Shown here piece by piece: positions 35,640-48,186 of a stretch of 64,000 nucleotides of DNA. Origin of the DNA: Termitomyces sp. T153 (taxonomy: Eukaryota > Basidiomycota > Agaricomycetes > Agaricales > Lyophyllaceae); contig JACKQL020000006.1 of assembly GCA_018296165.2 (NCBI GenBank), positions 744,001 to 808,000 of the forward strand, written 5' to 3'. The position numbers and the translations under genes are program-made. The notes below the pieces were generated by a model. It was not told the DNA's origin. It searched no databases and saw only the letters and a list, made by a program, of their open reading frames with translations. The stretch's first letter is position 1. Every line of letters starts with the position of its first letter.

Positions 35640-38600
35640 AAGAACTCTAGAGGATTACCTATACTGGTGAAAGAATGAGTGCCCATCAGTTCAATTCCAG
35701 TTGTCCCTTCTGCTGTACCATTCCCAGCCACCAATGATGACCATGATTTTATTTGGGGATGCTACAATGGTAGATGATATATATCCTGTTCCCATGAAGC
35801 ATGGCAAGGTAAATTTTCATGAAAAAATTGGGCAACATATTATTGTTCATATTTTATAGACACAGGCAGACTATCTCAATGACTTCATCAACTATGTTCC
35901 ACAGTTGCTCAATGCTTCACTCAGTCATGAATCCATTGGTGATATTAGCCATTGTCATGCATGTCCTGACAAACATCTTGTGCAATGGTGATGCTATGAT
36001 TGCATTGGTACAAGACTTCTTTGTCATAGGTGTTTACACTGAACACACCACTCCAACCCACTTCATTGACCAGAGATATGGAATGGCAAATACTTCCAGC
36101 CCATGAACTTATCTGATGCAGGTGGCTATTTCTATGTTTCTCACTATGCAATTCACAATTGCCATGGTGGCATAACTCAGGTGAATGTTCTTGAGGACTA
36201 TGAACAAAAAAAATGACATTAAAGAGCAAGACTTCCTGCAAGCTATCCACAGTATGTCAACATTGTCACAGTGTTATCAAGCATGCTGAAATTACTAATA
36301 CAGGTCATGATGAACCAATTGATATTGATGTAAAAACAGGGATTAATAGCAACATGTTTCTGGCACCAGATCTGCTGGCAGAAATGCAGTTTTTATCAAG
36401 TAATCTGTCCCTAGAAATGCAGTTTTTAGCAGTGGACCTGTCCCACAGGGTGGCAGATCCACTGTCCAATCCATTGCTGCAGCAGGAGGAATGGTTTTTG
36501 TCAGCAGATTCCATGGATCTGGGGTCAAATCCATTAAATGTCTCTATGCCTACCTCACATGCCAAAATTTTGGCTAGACTTCAGATATTAGAGGAGGACT
36601 GACAGGAACTAGAGGATGATGACACCATGAAAGGTGGAGAACTGCCATTGGAACAAGTACAATGGAAGATGTTCCTTCACATGGACCACAAGAAATGGAG
36701 GATAATCATACTGCTCATATTGATGGACTTCCTCCCTCTGCAGCCACTGCTGGTTTCAATCTGCCATTTGCATATGGGTGCCATATCAAGAGAATTGATT
36801 GATTTGGAAACCTGATCACACACATTGTACACACAACTAGTGTGCACTACATCAGTGTTATTGCATGCAAGTCTTCTGGCCAAGATGTCTGGGTCAAGGA
36901 TGTCATTCACTCCCAGCTGATTCCCAGCACATTTGACCAAATGAGAACATATTTTACAACAGCTGTTCTGGACAATTTTTGTCTGACTAATTTAGAGTGC
37001 AAAGCCTCTGCTTAACAGTATTGGCAGAAACTTGCAAGGATTACTTCATCAATTGCTTCTTCAAGTGAAGTAGATAACCTCTATTGTGAATTACAATGAC
37101 TTTCATGTTCATGGCACTGGTTAAAAAAATTGAAATTGGCAGGTTTTGGACATGATGAGATGAAAGAACCAATGGCACCAGAGCATGGTGAGCTTGCAAT
37201 ATTCTGTCCCACTTGCCCTCAACCAGGAGTGGATATTCCATTAAACTGGGAAGAAGATCCAGTTCAGTAGAAGTTCAATTGCTCATTGATGATGGATGGA
37301 AACTTCAAGGCAGATCATGTCCATCATCATAATCCTGCTCAGAATGTATGACATTCTGAAGGAGGAGGAATGATGCCCAGGAGGGATGAACTTGATGAAT
37401 ATCTTAAGTTTGCAAAGGATAGACTGATGGTGAGTTTCTCCTTGGATTGCTAACATGTGCCCTTATTGATTGACTATTAATGTTTGCATCCAAATTACCC
37501 CCATCCACCATCTGATATCTGCTGTCCACTGTCTACTATCAACCTCCACTCTAGCCATCTGGTAGGACCATTGCCAGGGAGCTCCTTGTGAAAAGACATT
37601 TAAGGCCATCAAAAAGGCACTTCTTTTGAACAAATCATGCAACATTACTGGAGTTGTTGCCAGTGGTGTGTCAAGTTTTTCAAACAATTAGCAGAGGCAG
37701 GGGAAGTTTTACCAGATAATCTACTGGTTGACTATGTGATTGGCCTCCTTCATGTCTATGGCCACAAAAAAAATTGCTTTTTCCACTTTGCCCCATCATT
37801 TATTCCAGGAGTTGGCTACATTGCTGGGGAGATAATTGAAAGTCTTTGGTCTACTCTCAATGAAGTTTCACAGATAGCACTAACTGCTACTCTTGCACAT
37901 TGGGCAGAAATCCTTGAAAATCATATGTGTGACTTCAACTGGAAGAAGTTACTTAATATGGTTCCTTCCCTATGCTGAAAATACTTGACAGCCATTGAGA
38001 TGAGTGAGGCTGCTGTTCATTATTTTGTTGAACAGTCCATGGGAATCTCAGCAGAACTGATATCAAGCTGGGAGGCTGAGATCACCATTGCTGAAAGTCT
38101 GAGGGACTAAGACAAAAAGGCAATGGACATCCACAAGGCTAGGACCATAGGCCTTCAAGCAAGACATGGTGGTAATCTGGCAGACAATGGATTGGAAGCC
38201 AGGGGCCAGATGCCAGATACTGATACATTCTGTATCCAACTTGCACTTGACACTGAAGAACAGCAGTGAGTCAAACCCAGATGGTTTCACCACTGTTACA
38301 CTAAGTGTTATATCAGGATTGCATTACAAGACCATGTCCATTGGATGAGTTGGCAGGCATTGGTGGATGAGCAACAAAAGGTTGATGCAGACAGAGAATT
38401 GTTAAGGGTTCAACTGAGTGTCCTGGCTGCTTTTCAAGCCAAGCATGGTTATTCTTCCAATTCACAAAGGACTACACCACTTGAGGTGGATGAGATTCCT
38501 TGTGCATTTGATGAAGAAACATCAGATCACAATGAAATGTTGCTGTATCCAGCAGCAAACCCACTAGCCAGACCAGATCCACTGTTGGAACTGGATTCCA

Positions 38601-39455
38601 CTGCACCAGAAGACTGTGAAATATCCTTGCCATCAACAATTGCTGGTGATTGCTCAGAACTGTCCAGTATTGAAAGGCATATTCAAGCAGTCCAAGGGCT
38701 CATTTCCAAAAAATCTTTCATGTATTCTCATGTTGTCTGAGTTGCTCCAAGCAAAAGTGTCAAAACCTGAGCCAGGGCATCAATTGACAAAATTCAGGCA
38801 GCCATTTTCATCAAAGCCAGGGCCTATGGAAAATGTTGCAGTGCTCTTATGCAATTAGGCATAGATTCCACATTCAACAAAAAATATCATGTTCTGCAGA
38901 AAGTGGATGTTGTCACAAGCACAGCTATATGTGATCCAAATAATCCTGGATCATCAAGAATAAAGGTTTCTTGGATATGGCAAGCTAATCCAGATATGAA
39001 ATATGACCCTGAAACTCTCTGTAAATGTAAGTTGCTTTCCACTCAGATATCTGTCATATCATTCTCAATCCACCTGCTGATTCTGTTCATTCACCATATC
39101 CATTCATTTGTTGTCAATGCATTGGCCCACTTTCCTCTTCAATTTGCTGGTATCAGATTCATAACCAATCTCACCAGTCCATTGGGTGTACTACCTCCAC
39201 ACAAGAGCACAGCAAAACAGATGGTCAGAAGAATGTCAGCTTGTGACCAGTGAAATGGAATGGACTGTTTGCTATTTCCTTAAGCAAGCAGAAATCTGAT
39301 CCAAGAGGGGCATGTTAGCCAAGAAAAAAGGCCTCCAAGCCTATGCTAATGAAAAGGTGGCCATGTGGCATGAACTGAGTTCTTTGGCAACTCACAAGTC
39401 CAGAAGGGTATACAGTGATTTTACACCTCCTCAAAGGGCAACAACACCTTTATAA
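35640..39455 (+). pseudogene. KDZ (Kyakuja-Dileera-Zisupton) transposase, decayed
   Basis: KDZ enzymes are large fungal DNA transposases, usually preceded by a CxC2 cysteine cluster. Here the CxC2 region is at about 35860-36200 (ADYLNDFINYVPQLL, CHACPDKHLVQW, a stop, then CYDCIGTRLLCHRC and WNGKYFQPMNLSD). Next come FTTAVLDNF, FCPTCPQPGVDIPLNWEE and MDGNFKADHVH (about 37291), the KDZ signature stretch. Then IGLLHVYGHKKNCFFHFAPS and EIIESLWSTLNEVSQIA (about 37740-37880), and the C-terminal region with KVSWIWQ (about 38965) and EMEWTVCYFLKQAE (about 39250-39290), ending near 39455. Many stops and frame changes. The segment expected between 37430 and 37620 (CNNH region) is not recognisable. Confidence 0.88.
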
Positions 39456-39608
39456 TGAAGAGTGCAATGGGATGAACAAATGGCCAATTATGCCATATAT
39501 ACCAAATTTGCCATGCACATCCCATCTGTCATGCCAGATTTGCTATGCACATCATATCTGCCATGCCAACCAGAACCACTCTTGAGGAACACAAGGATCA
39601 TAGGTGGA

Positions 39609-40573
39609 TGTTACAATACTGTAGTACTGGGTTAGAGTAATACTAATAGTTCTGGGGCTTTCTTGAAGACTTAGGCAGTCTACTCCAATTCCACACTGAT
39701 GTCTTGATGAATGCTTGAAGTTGAAGGGGTTTACTTCCAAAATATTTCTATTCTGAATGCAGAGGGGTCTCAACAAACTCCAGCCTAAGTGATTCACTCC
39801 CTGGGACCCACCAAGCCTTTGCCTATTAATTGCCTGTTCATTTGCTACTCTACTTGGGCTATTTATACCTCTTTCTACAGTGCACAGACCACCCCCTACA
39901 TGTGACTTTTGGTTCCATACTTTCCAGCCTCTTATTCATAACTGTTATTCTAATTTCCCCTTTTGACATGCCTGTTTCAGTGCCACAGGCCAGTTCCTGG
40001 TTCCATCATTCCTCCTTTGCATTCTTAGCCTTCCATTTGCCCCATTTATCTCTCCCTCCTTTGTATTTCTTCCATTTATATTCTTCTCCATTCAGTTTCT
40101 TCCCTTCTTCTTCCTTTATTTATTTCATATTCTTCCCCATTCAGGTTCTTTCCCATTCAGGTTCTTCCATTCATCTTCCTTTCCCTTCCCTTCATTCCAT
40201 TCATTTCATATTCATTCATTCATCTTCCTTTCCCTTCCCTTCATTCCATTCTTTCTCATTCATTCCCCCTTTACCTCCTTTCAGTCAACATTCCAATCTG
40301 GTTATTCTTAGATCAGATCTAGATCTTGCCAGAATTGATGCCACTCAGGTGCTTTTGCCAGTCCCATGCTTCCTCTCCCATTACAGTGATTGGACTATTA
40401 TTGAGTGTATAGTCTAGTATAGTCCTTGTCCTATCCTGTTCTGTCTTTCTTCTGGTGTATTTAAGGGATAATGTTGCTGGGACTTGTTTTACCAGGAGGC
40501 TTACAGTTTTCAGCCTTAATAAATGTTTGTTTTGACTTCTGGTGTTTATTATGTTCCCAATGGTGTGACAACA
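39609..40573 (+). repeat. LTR-like segment, possibly a solo LTR
   Basis: Non-coding, with a TATTTAAGG TATA-like element at about 40458 and an AATAAA polyadenylation signal at about 40519, spaced as in an LTR R region. Possible ends are TGTTACAATACTG (39609) and GTGTGACAACA (40573). The flanking five bases differ, so no target duplication supports the ends. The middle is pyrimidine-rich with a repeated CATTCATCTTCCTTTCCCTT. Confidence 0.35.
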
Positions 40574-40954
40574 TTGTATCAACACCTGGATAAAGAATTG
40601 GTAAGGTGTCTTGGATTGCAATGTAGTTTATCTGATATCTAGGCCAGAACTATATTCTCCTATATCTGGGTATAGCAGCATTAAACAACATTAAATACAA
40701 TGTTCCAGACCTCATCATGTGTCTGAGCCATTGGTACCCTCTGGCAGACAGAGATGACATCCCTCAAAAGTCTGGGAGTCCTTTCAGGCATGGATATTTC
40801 CCACCCATCCAGGTCAAGTTGTACATTGGTATGGCTGTGATTGGTGGAACTATATAGGTATCATGACCAAGCACCTAACTGATGAGACTGCCAAGGGTTG
40901 TCTCCTCATCCATCAAAATGCAACTCACAATGAAGAATTGTCAAGCCAAAGCAG

Positions 40955-42576
40955 TATTCAATGAAAGCCCTCTTGGCTCTAGATAGGTTCCAATCAGCAG
41001 CTGGACCAAAAGTCCTGTTGACAGCAAATGACCTAATCTGCCAATTTTCAAGTTCATCTGCCAGACCCAGCTACACTCACCTCTCCAGTGCCAATTCTAT
41101 TGTGCCATCACACCTAGGAGAACTCACTGGTATTGACTCAATTACAAATTCCATGAGTGGCAATAGTGCAATACTATTTGATTATGCTTCTCCAACCTCT
41201 GTGCCTGACACTCAGTCATCTGCATGGCCTCCATCAATGCTTGACAAGGCTATTGATCCTTCCAATCCATGCCATCCATTCCACCACCTCTTCCTTAGAA
41301 GTAGGAAGAATCCTGGGCTTATCTATTACTCTACAAAGAGATCATCTGCTATTCAAGCACAAGCATAGTCTCAATCACTTTCCCATCCTGTTTCCCTTGT
41401 TTGGCAGAGCTTCTTCTCACTGGCACAAAGTGATGAGGAATGGATGGATGTTGAGAATCCATTGTTTGATGATCCAGACCTCAGGGGTATGACTTTTAAG
41501 CCATACCAGTTCAACAACATTCCACCTCTGTTTCATGCTGAGGAAAGTAGATCAGATGAGGAACACCTCCTGCCACTCTTCATTTCATTGAACAACAGGT
41601 TATACAGCACAGGGGAGCTGAATGACAGCAGGCTTCCTCCCCTGTTTATGGCAACAGATGATGAGTCTGACAACAGTGACAGGGCTGATAGTGGAGGTGA
41701 ACCAGATGATGGCAGGCTTCCTCCTCTGTTTATAGCGATGGATGACAAGTCTGACAATAGTGATAGGGCTGATAGTGGAGGTGAACTGGATGATGGCAGG
41801 CTTCCTCCTCTGTTTATGGCAATGGATGATGAGTCTGACAAAGAGGTGATATTTGACAATGGCAATGTACTGAGGAATGATAGTCTTCCTCCCCTTTTCA
41901 TTGCATCAGATGCTGGATCTAACAATGGAACTTCAATTGCCAAATCTGGAGATAATGTACCAGCAAATATAACATACATCTGCATAGCAGACCAACTTGC
42001 TGGAGAGATCCCCCCCTCATCATTCCACCAGGACTATCACCAAATTCTGCAATGGATAGTGATTCTGCACCATCTCTATTCATTCCAAATTACAATTCAC
42101 ATCCATTGGATAGCAACTTTGCAATGGATACCAAAAATGGACTGGCCTGCTTGACTTCACCAGATGATGAAAGTTCATCTGGTACTCCCCCTATTCCTCA
42201 AGGAAATGATGTGGAGGAGTGGAAAAGATATGATGAAAGAGTAACACCACATAAAGACAAGAGACACATTGAGATGCTGTACCAGAAATGTGAGTCAATC
42301 TGCATTATGTACCTGGCAAACCTCATTGTTTCTAACAAAACAAGCTTTCCAGAAAGCAAGAGATCATGGCAGATGTAGGCCCATTGGCCCTTTTACCCCA
42401 GCTCACTTTGCTGACATTTCTGATGTTCTCTCAGAAACTTCAACTTCATCAAGCACAACATCAAGTATTGTAGGAACCCTTCCAGAGGATCCATATACAC
42501 CACTTGACTTTGAGTATATAAGCAACACTGGTTTCTTCTTGGATTTGGAAACAGAACTTGGAGGATGGAGCCATTG
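40955..42576 (+). CDS. Unrecognised protein with 28-residue repeats
   Basis: A plus-strand gene in at least three frame segments (about 40961-41368, 41384-42040 and 42052-42576). Changes of frame near 41370, 42045 and 42370 suggest introns or frameshifts. The middle segment carries an acidic tandem repeat with LPPLF at the start of each unit and many DDESDNSD-type residues. The C-terminal part (EEWKRYDERVTPHKDKRH, then SNKTSFPESKRSWQM) is less acidic. No catalytic motif seen. It sits next to KDZ remains and may be transposon cargo, which is inference. Confidence 0.45.
41633..41968 (+). repeat. 84-bp in-frame tandem repeat, four units
   Basis: CTTCCTCC starts units at 41633, 41717, 41801 and 41885, exactly 84 bp apart. 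The first two units are nearly identical. The third starts the same and drifts. The fourth keeps only the PPLFIAS head. The period is a multiple of three, so the reading frame holds. Confidence 0.88.
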
Positions 42577-42717
42577 ATGTAGATAGAATCCCTGTAAATA
42601 TGAAGAGAAAAGATGCAAAAAAGATGCTGCAGCTACACTGCTAATAGGAGGAATGAGAGTACACTGTGGCACTAGGGAAAATATGCACACCAAATTCCCA
42701 AGCCCTGCCAGAAGGGC

Positions 42718-42890
42718 TGCTGCTGAAAGGCCTCTGGCAGCAGAAATAGGTATACACCAGACCACTGCCAGCCACTGCCAGAAGGCCTCTGGCAGCAGAA
42801 ATAGGTATACACCAGACCACTAGCAGCCACTGCTGAAAGGTCTCTGACAGCAGAAATAAGTATATACCAGACCAGACTACCAGGGACAAG
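42718..42890. repeat. Minisatellite, three units of 54-57 bp
   Basis: AGGCCTCTGGCAGCAGAAAT recurs at about 42728 and 42782, with a diverged copy (AGGTCTCTGACAGCAGAAAT) at about 42838. Each is followed by AGGTATACACCAGACCAC or a close variant. Confidence 0.85.
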
Positions 42891-42989
42891 TGTTATACCC
42901 ACAGGAATTTACAAAACTTGAAGTTACAAAACATTTAGAGCCTTTAAATGTTATGTGGAATAGTGGAAATCAAATAGAAAAAAATTCAT

Positions 42990-43806
42990 TGCAAATTACT
43001 AGGTCAAGAGAGGAAGTCAAACCCTAGGCTTGACAGTTTGAGTGTGGCTTAACCAACAATCCAAACCACTGATCCATGGTGGCTCACAATAGCATCTCAT
43101 TATAGGCATTTGCTGGAACAAACAATTGTCAATTGAGAAAATGACTAAAAAACCTTTTGTCAACTACAGAATGTCAAGCAAAGAATTCAAACCACTGAAG
43201 CATAGTGCTTTGGAAAGATAAGCCAGCTACAAGCATATGTTGTAGCAAACAGTGGACAATTAAAAACAAATTTATAAACAACAAATATCAAGCAAGGGAT
43301 TTGAACCCTCAACCTAAGCACATGAGACTGCAGACATTGGCAGAGCTCTAATGTTCTAACCCATTAAACTATAAGGGCCTGTTATATCAGGCCAGTTGAT
43401 CATGAAACAAACAATGGTTGTTTGAAATGATGACTAAAAAAAGTTTCCATACTAGAATTTCAAGCAAGGGATTTGAACCCTTAGCCTAAGCATATAAGGC
43501 TGCAGACATCAGCAGACCTCTAATGTTCAAACCCATTAAGCCATATAGGCCTGCTATATCAAGCAAATTAAGAGCATTTGTAGAGCACTGCAGCAATCAA
43601 GGATTTGGCAGGTAGCCAGCCTGAATACCCAAACCATGAGAGCATTTTGCTTCAGAGTGTGCCTAAACATTGGTTAGAGGACAGGAGAAAAAGTGCAATA
43701 AATAAAATAAAAGACCAAATCAGTAGACAATTGTCAGATCAGGGAGTCAAACCCTCATTCTGACAGAGAAAAGCATAACCTGATGGCATTTTTAACCACT
43801 AAGCTG
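42990..43806 (-). repeat. Array of tRNA-like modules
   Basis: On the minus strand at least five modules carry a T-arm/B-box-like sequence: GGGTTTGACTCCC (43743-43755), GGGTTCAAATCCC twice (near 43467-43480 and 43295-43308), AGTGGTTTGAATTC (near 43182-43195) and AGGGTTTGACTT (near 43013-43024). In front of most is an A-box-like stretch, e.g. AGCTTAGTGGTTA (about 43793-43805) or AGTTTAATGGGTTA (about 43358-43371). The two best modules are 171 bp apart and alike over about 90 bp; A-rich linkers separate modules. The 3' acceptor halves do not pair with the 5' ends, so these are not intact tRNA genes. The long stretch between anticodon and T arm is like class II tRNAs. Confidence 0.65.
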
Positions 43807-44156
43807 TAAGGGCAACCTCCAGAGTGGCAGATTGGAGTCACACAGCTAGCAGAGGGGAATCTGAAGTATATTAGCAGAGTAGACAACAATACAATCAGTA
43901 ACTAATCACCTAGCAGAGGGGAATCCAAAGAGAACAAGTCTAAGGATCCCTGCTGCTCAGTGTGGTGCATCAGCAGGCAGTAGAGGCATGGGAACTACTG
44001 TACAGAGGACTGGAGCTACTCCTAACCCTAGGGCAATGATTGCTGAGGTAATACAGAGAACTCCAGGGCTCTTTTTAGAACTCTGGAGATGTCAAACAAG
44101 CTGCAGAGGTGCTGGAACCAGTCACAGAGGTCAGAAATGGAAGTCCTCTGACATCA
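43805..44156 (-). repeat. 3' LTR of F1-C
   Basis: TGTAAGGGCAACC to GACATCA, 352 bp. It contains AGAACAAGTCT (43931-43941; AGACTTGTTCT on the sense strand). A polypurine tract (TAGAGGGAGGG on the minus strand) lies just inside at about 44157-44168. Confidence 0.85.
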
Positions 44157-47100
44157 CCCTCCCTCTAGCATGTGGCACTTCAACATGTGGGGTAAAAGAA
44201 GTCCCTGATTGCTCAGTCCACTGATGAGATAGGGTAGATTCCTTGTATAGCACATGGGGTGTCTAGATGTCTCCAGTAGAACTCCTTGATGAGTCTGGGG
44301 GCATGCACCTTCTCCCATGGCTCCCAGGAGATATCCTCAATCCTGTAGCCTTTCCACTTCATCTTGTACTATAGTCATCCCTGCAATAAACAGCTATCCA
44401 GGATTTCCTCCACCTTGTATTCCTCATTGTCATTGATCACTATAGAGGATAGCAGAGGTGGTGAATGATGCCCCAGAATAGGATCCTTAGGGGCTGGAGT
44501 TAGTTTGAATACATTGAACACTGGATGAAGCTGGCACATCCCCACAGGGAGCTAGAGTTGATAGGCCAAGGATCCTACCTGTCATTCCACTGTGAAGGTT
44601 CCAACTAATGGTGTGACAGCTTTTTCAAGGGCTAGGTAGTTGTAATGTCAGAGGCATTCAGGTAGACTTGATCTCCATGCTGATATTTGTGCTCCAGGGT
44701 CCTCCTGCAGTTTTAGTATCATGCCATATTGTCCTTTGCCTTTGCCAGCACTGCTCAGGCCTTCTCCTGTGATCTCCTCATCTGGTCCACAAATTTGTTT
44801 ACTGCCTCATTCTCTAAGGGTTGGGCCCAGAGTTCAAAACCCATGTACAAATGCCATTCTGTATTAAGGAAGAATGGGGAGAACTGGGTGGATGCATGAA
44901 TGTGGTTGTTGTATTGGAACTTGGTGTTAGGGATGAGCTCATTCCAGCCATCCTGGCACTTGTTGCAAAAGAGGTGGAGGTACTCCTCTAACTCCTGGTT
45001 TATACATTTGTTCTGGCTGTTAGACTATAGGTGATAGGTGGTGGAGGTGTGGAGCTTCACTCTGAGCAGTTAGTAGAGCTTCCTAGTGAACTCTGCTACA
45101 AATTGTGGTCCCCAATCAGAGACATAGGCATTGGAAAGGCCATGGAGCTTCTAGATGTTCCTCTAGTACAGGTTCACTATGCCCATAGCAGAGCAGATGG
45201 TGTGGGTCAGAATGAAGTGTGCTTGCTTGCCATACAGGTCTACCACCACCTTGATTGCATTATAACTGTAGGCATCAGGGAGCTCTACAATGAAGTCTAC
45301 AGAAGCCATGCTCCATTGTTCTATAGGCATGAGCAGTGGGTGTAACTGTCCATAGGGGAGTTGGCATTGGGGCTTGGTTCAGAGGCAGAGATTGCATGTA
45401 CTAGTGTAGGATCCAATATACCAGGACATCTGGGGCTACCAGTAGTTCCATGATACTAGCTCTAGTGTCTTCCACCATCTGGGGTGCCCTGCAATTTGGG
45501 AGTCATAGTGTTGCTCCACAATCCTCTGATGGAGCTCTAGAATGTTAGGGACATAGATACAGTCTCAGAAGGTCAGGATTCCATCCCAGAGGGCCCATTC
45601 ATCTGGGCAGACTGCTTTGGCACCAGTGGTATGCCCCAATTTCAGCATCTGAGCTGCTTGCACCACAAGCTCCTTCTGCTGACCATCTCAATTACCCCAT
45701 CATATGTCCTAGAGGATGTCCACTTCCACTCTCTTAACAGCTGAACCCTCCATAGCTTGAATTCCAAACAGTTCAGGGTGGAGGAGCACAATGTTGCTGT
45801 TATCCTCCTTTCCCATGCCATGGTCCACTCTCTGGGACAGGGCATCTGGTTTCCCCATGCTCCAGCCAGGCTTGTGGTGCAAAGAAAAGTCAAAGTCGGC
45901 AAGGTAAAGGGACCACTGGGCCTGTCAGCAATTGAGCTTCTTGGCTGTCTGGAAGTATTCAAGGTTCTTGTGATTTGTCCAGACCTTGAACTTGTGCCAT
46001 GTGCCTTCCAGAAAGTACTGCCAGTCCTCAAATGACTGAATGATGGCCAGCATCTCCTTGTCATGGATCTTGTAGCTCTGCTCCACCACATTCAGGCTTT
46101 TGGAGTAAAAGGCCACCAGATGCCACTTCCCATCCTCTGGAGATTGCTGGAGATTGCTGCAAGAGCACAGCTCCAGTAGCAAAGTCAGAGCTGTTGGCTT
46201 CTACCTGGAAGGGAGAGTTGTCATCTGGGAAGAGGAGGATGGGTCCGGAAGTCATAGCACACTTGAGAGTATCAAAGGCCATCTGCTCCAAAGGTCCCCA
46301 ACTCCATGTAACATCCTTTCCAGCGAGGTTGAATAGCAGATAGGCATGGTGTGAGAAGTCCTGGATGAATCTCTGGTAGAAGTTTGCAAAATCAAGGAAT
46401 GCCTGCACCTCCTTCTTGTTCTTGGGCTCCAGCCACTCTACCACACCTGCTATCTTCACCAGGTTCATTTCCATGGCTCTATGTGAGATGATCAGGCCAA
46501 GGTATTTGATCTAGTCTGTTCAAACTCACACTTCTCCAGCTTGAGGTAGAGCTGGTGCTAGTGGAGGCATTTCAGGACAAGGCAAGTGATCCAATGGTGT
46601 TCCTCCAGCATTTTAGTATAGATGAGAATGCTGTCTAGATACACACACACTATGCCCTCTGCTATGAGGTCCCAGAAGATGTTGTTCATCATGGTCTGAA
46701 AAATGGCTGGGCTATTGGTGAGTCTGAAGAATATAACAAATGGCTTGAACAATCCCTGGTTGGTCCAGAAGGCAGCCTTCCACTCATCTCCTTCCTGGAT
46801 GTGCACATTGTTGTAACTCCACCAAACATCCAGTATAGTAAAGTATTGTGCACTCCAGAGGTTGTTGATGAGCTTGGAGATGAGGGGGAGGGGGTAATGG
46901 TTCTTTATTGTCATGGCATTGAGAACCTGGTAGTCCTGGACCAGTCAGAGTGAGCCATCCTTCTTCTTTATGAAGAAGACTGTAAAGGCCATTGGAGACT
47001 TGGAAGGGCAGATACAACTGGAATTTAGGCTTTCTTGCAGGAATGTGTCAAGCTCATTCTGCTTCCTGGGTGCAAGCAGATAGACCTTACAGGTGGAGGG

Positions 47101-47886
47101 TGTGGAATCTGGCAGCAGTTCAATGGCATGGTCCCACCTCTTATGCTTCAAAAGTGAGTCAAATGAAGCTTTAGAGAACACGTCCTCAAATACATGGAAG
47201 TAAGAAGGTATCATGTCCTGGAACTCTTAGGGCATGGCATTGGCAGCAAATGCCTGGGCCAGCTGCTGGAATGTGGTCTGGCTAGCCCAGATCTCTGCAA
47301 TAGAGGGTGGCAGGTGTACAGTGGTCACATAAATCCAATCTTCCACTTCTACCACTTTGTCCAGGAACTCTGGCTTGTATACACCACCAAACTCCCTTCT
47401 GTGCTCCTCCAGGGCTTCACTGCCACTCCAGTCATCCTTGTAGGGGGCCTCTCTATGGGGAAATGCCAGAGGCAGGGGATCCAGGAGGTCTAGATCTACA
47501 AAGAGAAGAGGACTAGTGCAACATACATGGATGGCTGCATGTTCTCAATCTTGGGCCTGGTGCTCTGCCCTGTCTTCTATAGCACAGGCAGAGCACTTCT
47601 GGGAGCACCTGCTCATGACCTTGGGGTTGTGCTTGCAGAGCCATATAAAGCCAAGGATCATGTCCTGCCTACACAAACTGGTGACAGCAAACATGGCATG
47701 CTCCATGTGGTTCCAATAGTGGAGGACCAGATTGACCACAGAGTTAATGGCACCTGCTTTGTTAGGTGTTCTGTTGATGTTGTAGACTGGAATGGGCTTA
47801 GGGAGGGGCTGTGTGGTCAGGCTATAATGTTTGACAAACTCCAAGTCCAGGAACAGTCCTGTTGCTCTACTATCCAGAAGAGCCAC
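44157..47886 (-). pseudogene. F1-C pol: protease to chromodomain
   Basis: Protease at 47886-47545 (LLDSRATGLFL; Gly of DSGATG is Arg). RT at 47214-46558 with FHVFEDVFSKASFDSL, KKKDGSL, NHYPLPLISKLI and VCVYLDSILIYTK (YLDS in place of YLDD). RNase H at 46474-45925 ([39 protein letters not shown]). The tether and integrase (45900-44600) are much broken by stops, but the segments are in the order seen in F1-A. The worn chromodomain is at about 44400-44310. Confidence 0.85.
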
Positions 47887-48186
47887 AACTCTGTGGGTTT
47901 GCTAGGTGTCTGTTATCTAAATCTCCACATCAAGATGCAGGGAGTTGGTGGACAGGCCAGAAGCCATCACATACTGTTGGGGCATTTGACATGCTCAGGT
48001 GAGGCCATGCTGACAGACCTTTGGAGGTGTTGGAGACCTTGGTGGGGGCTCTGGAATTAGTGTTTGTACATCTGGAGGGGAGTGTTGAGGTTTCTCTTGA
48101 AGGGCATTGGAAAAGGCAGTTTCATTTTTTATTAACAAACATGAGAACCTGTTAGCACCCAGTGATGGAGGCATACACCTCATCTG

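Noticed and set aside
39830..40417. 195-residue plus-strand frame rich in Phe, Ser and Pro
   Set aside because: It comes from a CT-rich repetitive stretch (CATTCATCTTCC) inside an LTR-like segment; composition, not a gene.
41533..41985. Minus-strand 150-residue frame
   Set aside because: Shadow of the 84-bp repeat; its period keeps the reverse frame open too. The plus strand fits a longer gene.
42990..43806. Functional tRNA genes
   Set aside because: A and B boxes are visible, but the acceptor stems do not pair and the anticodon arms are poor, so I list them as tRNA-like repeats only.
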